From contig JAFDBU010000144.1 in the NCBI GenBank assembly GCA_019313095.1, positions 1 through 10,166 on the forward strand: a stretch of 10,166 nt of DNA. Reading direction: 5' to 3'. Below are positions 6,403-10,166 of this stretch, in pieces. A program made the position numbers and the translations under genes. The notes beneath the pieces are model-generated. The model did no database searches. It saw only the letters and a program-made list of their open reading frames with translations, and was not told the origin of the DNA. Positions within the stretch are counted from its first letter, which is position 1; each line of letters begins with the position of its first letter. The stretch is from Deltaproteobacteria bacterium. Its GTDB lineage: Bacteria; Desulfobacterota; Desulfobulbia; Desulfobulbales; BM004.

Positions 6403-8169
6403 TTAACAGACTCCGCAGCGTTTACATCTGGATGTATCGCAGGGGATGGTTTTTTCCCCCTGTAAAGCTTTTTGGTATTCAGACCAGAGATATTTGCGTT
6501 CAATACCGTGATCAATTATTTCCCAGGGAAATGGTTCAGTCTTACCTCTCTGGCGCAAAGCGAAACTTTCAGGGTTTATATTTTCCTTTTTAAAGGCCTG
6601 TTTCCAGGTGCAGTTGTTAGTTATCATGGTCAGTAAGGCACGGCCCACCCTACGGTCACCTCGCGAGAGAACCGCCTGAAAGAGAGCTTTTTCAGGACTT
6701 TCAGCTTTGATACGGATATTCGGTTCAGCTGAGAGTTTCTTACGCAGGAATTTCAATTTCAGTTTTAATGATTTTATCTCCTCCATGGCATGAAACTGGA
6801 AAGGTGTCCATGGTTTTGGGATAAAACAGTTTATACTCAGTGTCAAGCTGCCGAGTCGGCCTCTGGCACGGCCAACAGCCAGAATGACATTCTTTACCTT
6901 CATGACCAGGGCTGCCATTTCATCAAGATCCGACTGTTTTTCAGTCGGCAGGCCGATCATGAAGTAGAGCTTCAGGTTCTGTATCTCTTTCTTTGCAAGT
7001 ATGTCAGTGGCAGCCAGCACATCATTTTCTGTTATACCTTTGTTTATAACCTGCCGCAAGCGTTCTGAAGCACCGTCCGGAGCAATGGCGGCAGTTTTCA
7101 ATCTGCTCCTTCCTAAAAGTTTTACAAGGGAAGAATTTATGATATCGGCTCTTAAAGAGGAAAAGGAGAGCGAACATGATTCGTTGGTCAGAAAATCGGC
7201 TATCAGGGACATGTCCTCTGAAGGTACCATTTCCATACCAAGAAGCCCAACCCTTGAGTTTCCTTGAGGCCTTGCCTCAATGGCATTAATTATGGATGGG
7301 GCATGCCACAACCGCGGTGGGCGATAGATAAAGCCTGCAGCGCAAAACCTGCAGCCCCGACTGCAGCCCCGGCCCAGCTCAGTCATAAAGAGGTCGGAAA
7401 ATTCTGCTTCCGGTGTCAGAATTGTGGAATGTGACGCCGTATCTCCGGCTGAATCCATGGTCACTTTTTTTATGCGTCGTGGAAGGTTCAGGGTGTCATC
7501 CCTGGGATTGCTGGACAGAAAATTGCCTTCAGAGTCATAGGATACTCGGTAAAGCTCAGGAACATAAATGCCTGGAAGAGTTGCTCCGAGTTCCCCCAGC
7601 AGTACTTTCTTGTCTTTGCTGTTTATTTCCCTGATCAAATAATCTGACAGGGTGCCCAGAACAGGTTCAGCCTCACCTATAACAAAGATATCGATGAAAG
7701 GAGCCAGAGGTTCGGGATTCATGAATGTGGCGACACCTCCAGCAACAACTAAAGGCTGCCCTCCGGAGGCCAGGGGGCTGATCATCCTGCTCTTATTGGT
7801 TCTTTCGGAAGCGAGGGTCGGAATATCTGATGTTTTAAGAAGCTGTATGAGATGCTGATAATCCTGTTCAAAGCTGACGGAGAAAAAAAGGAGCGGGAAA
7901 TCAGCTAGCGGCCTGCCTGATTCAATGGAGAGGGGCTTATAGCCAGATTCCGGTAAAAAAACTCTTTCAGCTACGAGAGAATCATTCTGGTTCAGAAGGT
8001 GGTAGACAAGTTGAAAACCAAGATTAGACATACCCACCGCATATCGGTTGGGATAGATGAGGGCTAGTGGAATTCTACTTTTCCATTTTTTCTTTATAGC
8101 ACCTTTTTCATGGAATAATAGTTGCCGGTTGCCTGAAATGTTGGCAGTAAATCGTGAATTTCGCCCCAT
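6403..8169 (-). CDS. B12-binding-type radical SAM protein of unknown function
   Basis: This is a 588-residue protein. Residues about 30-185 resemble the cobalamin-binding-like N-terminal domain of B12-type radical SAM enzymes (ALIYPNRYAVGMSNLGFQ; VVAGGVATFMNPEP; IGEAEPV). The radical SAM core has the iron-sulfur motif CSRGCRFC (C269, C273, C276), then LYFMIGLPTE (401-410) and a PKPWTPFQ segment. The last dozen residues hold four cysteines (C577, C582, C585, C588) ending CGVC, suggesting an extra metal or Fe-S site. The layout recalls the large uncharacterised family I know as TIGR03960, but without its further C-terminal domain. Start 8169 is fixed by an upstream in-frame TAA; its ribosome site is weak. 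It follows ftsZ by 68 bases and abuts the kinase gene. No substrate can be named. Confidence 0.9.
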   Translation of the reverse strand: MGRNSRFTANISGNRQLLFHEKGAIKKKWKSRIPLALIYPNRYAVGMSNLGFQLVYHLLNQNDSLVAERVFLPESGYKPLSIESGRPLADFPLLFFSVSFEQDYQHLIQLLKTSDIPTLASERTNKSRMISPLASGGQPLVVAGGVATFMNPEPLAPFIDIFVIGEAEPVLGTLSDYLIREINSKDKKVLLGELGATLPGIYVPELYRVSYDSEGNFLSSNPRDDTLNLPRRIKKVTMDSAGDTASHSTILTPEAEFSDLFMTELGRGCSRGCRFCAAGFIYRPPRLWHAPSIINAIEARPQGNSRVGLLGMEMVPSEDMSLIADFLTNESCSLSFSSLRADIINSSLVKLLGRSRLKTAAIAPDGASERLRQVINKGITENDVLAATDILAKKEIQNLKLYFMIGLPTEKQSDLDEMAALVMKVKNVILAVGRARGRLGSLTLSINCFIPKPWTPFQFHAMEEIKSLKLKLKFLRKKLSAEPNIRIKAESPEKALFQAVLSRGDRRVGRALLTMITNNCTWKQAFKKENINPESFALRQRGKTEPFPWEIIDHGIERKYLWSEYQKALQGEKTIPCDTSRCKRCGVC

Positions 8170-8237
8170 AGATTTAAGATATTAACTGTTTTGGGGGAGA
8201 AAACAATATAATCTTAAGGCAATGTTTCACGTCTGCA

Positions 8238-9437
8238 TTAATCTGCAGCCTGCCTGAGATATGTCGGGGTTTCAAGTTCAGCCTCATCTAGAGATTTAGG
8301 GAACGGCAGAGACTGCTTTCTGACAAATCCAGGGTTGCGGCGGTTGAAATCATTGTTCGACTTACCGGAGTTGTTGTTTGTAGAAATTTTAACTTCTTTG
8401 GCGGATGCAAAATCCCCCTCATTGTTTTGATCTTTAGCGGCCATTGCCTGTAAGGGGCTCTTGATGGTTTCCATCTCCTGCATGCCGTTTACACCTGTAG
8501 CAATTACCGTTACACGCATTTCGTCCCCGAGGCTGTCATCAAATAGTGCGCCGACTATGATATTTGCATCATCATGAGCTTTCTGTGATATCAGGCTCGA
8601 TGCTTCCATAAATTCGTTCATGGTCAGGGTCTCTTCAGAGGCTGAGATATTAATGAGAACACCTCTGGCCCCATCTATTCCCACATCCTGAAGAAGGGGA
8701 TTGTCAATTGCACGTTTGGCGGCCTCGATGGCACGATTCTCACCAACACCGACACCGGCGCCCATAAGTGCAGGCCCGACCTCCTTCATGACCGCTTTAA
8801 GATCAGCAAAATCGACATTCATGTGGCCCGGAAGATTTATCAAATCCGTAATTCCCTTGACAGCCTGGAGAAGAACCTCGTCAGCCTTTTTCATCATGTC
8901 CATGAGTTTACTGCCTTTTTGCATGATAGTAAGGAGGCGGTCATTGGGAATGGTGATAATAGTGTCCACATGCTTTTTCAGTTCCTTCCAGCCTTCTTCC
9001 GCCTTTTTCATCCTGGTCTTGGCTTCAAAAAAGAAAGGCTTGGTGACAACTGCTACCGTAAGGGCGCCGATTTCCTTGCTGAGTTTCGCAACTATTGGTG
9101 CTCCACCGGTTCCGGTGCCACCCCCGAGGCCGGCTGTGATAAATACCATGTCGGCCCCCTTGAGTACCCCACGTATTTCTTCCAGGCTTTCAAAAGCTGC
9201 CTCCTTGCCGCGCTCCGGATCTGCACCGGCTCCAAGTCCTTTGGTTATACCTGGACCGAGCTGCAGACACACGTCAGCCTTTGAATTTTCCAAGGCCTGA
9301 ATGTCTGTGTTGGCCGCAATAAATTCAATGCCCTGCAGTTTATTTTCCACCATAGTATTCACGGCATTTCCTCCTCCGCCACCGATGCCGATCACTCTGA
9401 TTCTGGCCAAAGATTCTTCTGCCATCCGAAATTCCAT
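8238..9437 (-). CDS. ftsZ: Cell division GTPase FtsZ
   Basis: FtsZ is the tubulin homologue that polymerises at midcell into the Z-ring. This 399-residue copy is complete. The N-terminal GTP-binding region has VIGIGGGGGNAVN (15-27), the tubulin signature GGGTGTGG lies at 105-112, and the catalytic T7 loop NVDFADL (207-213) has D209 and D212. A variable linker of about 65 residues (322-386), rich in Asn, Ser and Lys, leads to the conserved tail peptide ETPTYLRQAAD (389-399), which binds FtsA and other partners. The start at 9437 has AAGGGGGA close upstream. A second Met at residue 5 is possible but has a poorer site. It lies 93 bases after ftsA, in the usual order of the division cluster. Confidence 0.98.
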   Translation of the reverse strand: MEFRMAEESLARIRVIGIGGGGGNAVNTMVENKLQGIEFIAANTDIQALENSKADVCLQLGPGITKGLGAGADPERGKEAAFESLEEIRGVLKGADMVFITAGLGGGTGTGGAPIVAKLSKEIGALTVAVVTKPFFFEAKTRMKKAEEGWKELKKHVDTIITIPNDRLLTIMQKGSKLMDMMKKADEVLLQAVKGITDLINLPGHMNVDFADLKAVMKEVGPALMGAGVGVGENRAIEAAKRAIDNPLLQDVGIDGARGVLINISASEETLTMNEFMEASSLISQKAHDDANIIVGALFDDSLGDEMRVTVIATGVNGMQEMETIKSPLQAMAAKDQNNEGDFASAKEVKISTNNNSGKSNNDFNRRNPGFVRKQSLPFPKSLDEAELETPTYLRQAAD

Positions 9438-9530
9438 CTTTTTCCCCCTTCAGTCTATTTGTTTTTCTCTTGTGCAAAATATAAAATATGTAAAGTTTTT
9501 AATTCCATCTGATAATAAGCTGTTAAACGG
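9438..9530 (-). promoter_or_regulatory. ftsA-ftsZ spacer with strong ftsZ ribosome site
   Basis: This 93-base spacer is markedly AT-rich apart from GGGGG (9444-9448), six bases before the ftsZ start. An ftsZ-specific promoter is plausible in the AT-rich part, but I could not find a well-spaced -35/-10 pair, so only the ribosome site is supported. Confidence 0.45.
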
Positions 9531-10166
9531 CTAAAGATTGTTGGTGAACCAGCCTTTTACCACGCCGACTATACCTCCTATCGCCTTTTTGCCGGGCACG
9601 CGCCATTTTTTCCCAGAGGCGTGTCTGCTTGCATAAATGACCAAACCCACCCCTGTTGCATGCTGCGGCGAATTTATGCTTTCCGGTGCTGCATCAATTT
9701 CGCGGGGATAACCGATTCTTACCGGTAGATCAAAGATCTGCTCTGCCAGGTCGACAATGTTTTCAAGCAATGCCGTACCGCCGCAGATAACAACGCCGGC
9801 ATTCAGTCTGTCCTTATAGGAGGAATCAATCATTTCCTGATTGAGAATAATCAACATTTCCTCGATTCGCGGTTCCAGAATTTCACCCATTATGCGCTGC
9901 TTCACTTTTCTGGGTTTCCGGTCGCCGACTGTGGGCACTTCAATAATGTTGTCTCCATCTATCATTGCTGTAAGGGCTGAACCGTAAATATTTTTTAACC
10001 GCTCCGCTTCTTGAAACGGGGTACGTAAACCTACGGACAAATCGTTGGTCAGATTATTACCGCCGAGTCCAAGTTCATAGGTGTGCTTGATGGTGCCGAC
10101 GGAAAAAATGGCAAGATCCGAGGTGCCGCCGCCGATGTCAAGCAGTCCGACGCCAAGATCCATTTC
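9531..10166 (-). CDS. ftsA: Cell division protein FtsA (5' end missing)
   Basis: The last 211 residues or so of FtsA, the actin-like ATPase that ties FtsZ filaments to the inner membrane and recruits later division proteins. The visible part begins at the phosphate-2 motif LLDIGGGTSDLAIF. It continues through the region after subdomain 1C, including the adenosine motif VVICGGTALLENI. It ends with the short amphipathic membrane-targeting helix IVGVVKGWFTNNL. The frame is open to the window edge; the Met at 10161-10163 is internal, and the true start lies beyond 10166. It is upstream of ftsZ on the same strand, as in most bacteria. Confidence 0.97.
   Translation of the reverse strand, partial: EMDLGVGLLDIGGGTSDLAIFSVGTIKHTYELGLGGNNLTNDLSVGLRTPFQEAERLKNIYGSALTAMIDGDNIIEVPTVGDRKPRKVKQRIMGEILEPRIEEMLIILNQEMIDSSYKDRLNAGVVICGGTALLENIVDLAEQIFDLPVRIGYPREIDAAPESINSPQHATGVGLVIYASRHASGKKWRVPGKKAIGGIVGVVKGWFTNNL

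Noticed and set aside
8174..8217. Inverted repeat TTAAGAT/ATCTTAA between ftsZ and the radical SAM gene as a terminator
   Set aside because: The arms are only seven AT-rich bases, 30 bases apart, with no T run, so termination is not supported. It may be chance in an AT-rich spacer.
8701..9300. A 199-codon plus-strand ORF opposite ftsZ
   Set aside because: It is antisense to a strongly conserved FtsZ region. Its composition (Ser, Pro, Ala, Arg rich) is what the reverse strand of a well-biased gene gives, and it has no recognisable domain.
1..10166. CRISPR arrays, insertion sequences, tRNA or rRNA genes
   Set aside because: No regularly spaced repeats, transposase motifs, cloverleaf-like segments or conserved rRNA blocks were seen on either strand.

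Overview
The window looks like chromosomal DNA from a Gram-negative anaerobe of the Deltaproteobacteria (Desulfobacterota). This is an inference from gene content: a sigma-54 response regulator and NtrB-like kinase, nickel hydrogenase maturation genes, a probable selenoprotein, and an ftsA-ftsZ pair followed by a B12-type radical SAM gene. No rRNA, tRNA, CRISPR array or insertion sequence was seen. The genes are tightly packed with moderate base composition, and nothing looks recently transferred.

Layout. Positions 1-719 (minus) hold the N-terminal two thirds of an NtrC-type response regulator that runs off the left edge. Positions 720-1175 are non-coding and carry the divergent control region, including a perfect 18-bp palindrome over a plausible sigma-70 promoter. 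Positions 1176-4929 (plus) are a probable operon: hypC, hypA (8-nt overlap), a secreted DsbA-like protein with an in-frame TGA at its active site, phoH, and one continuous ORF joining ybeY to pdxJ. Positions 4963-10166 (minus) read, in transcription order, ftsA (5' end missing), ftsZ, a radical SAM protein and a sensor histidine kinase. The last two abut as TAAATG. The two gene blocks converge at about 4930-4963.

Two observations stand out. First, the TGA at 2240-2242 replaces the first cysteine of a CPYC thioredoxin motif. The frame continues intact for 144 sense codons to the natural stop, and a hairpin with an AGGU loop lies at the right distance for a bacterial SECIS element. The simplest reading is one 284-residue selenoprotein with a UPYC site, which ordinary gene callers would split or truncate. 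Second, ybeY and pdxJ are joined in frame. The linker Lys-Arg-Arg-Asp-Lys is encoded by what is also an excellent Shine-Dalgarno sequence for a separate pdxJ start, so a fusion protein and free PdxJ may both be made.

Functional themes. The plus operon mixes nickel-hydrogenase maturation (HypA, HypC), periplasmic thiol-disulfide chemistry (the DsbA-like protein), RNA metabolism (PhoH, YbeY) and vitamin B6 synthesis (PdxJ). The minus block links the division proteins FtsA and FtsZ to an uncharacterised radical SAM enzyme and a membrane sensor kinase. The likely partner of that kinase is the response regulator at the left edge, on the same strand but separated from it by the plus operon.
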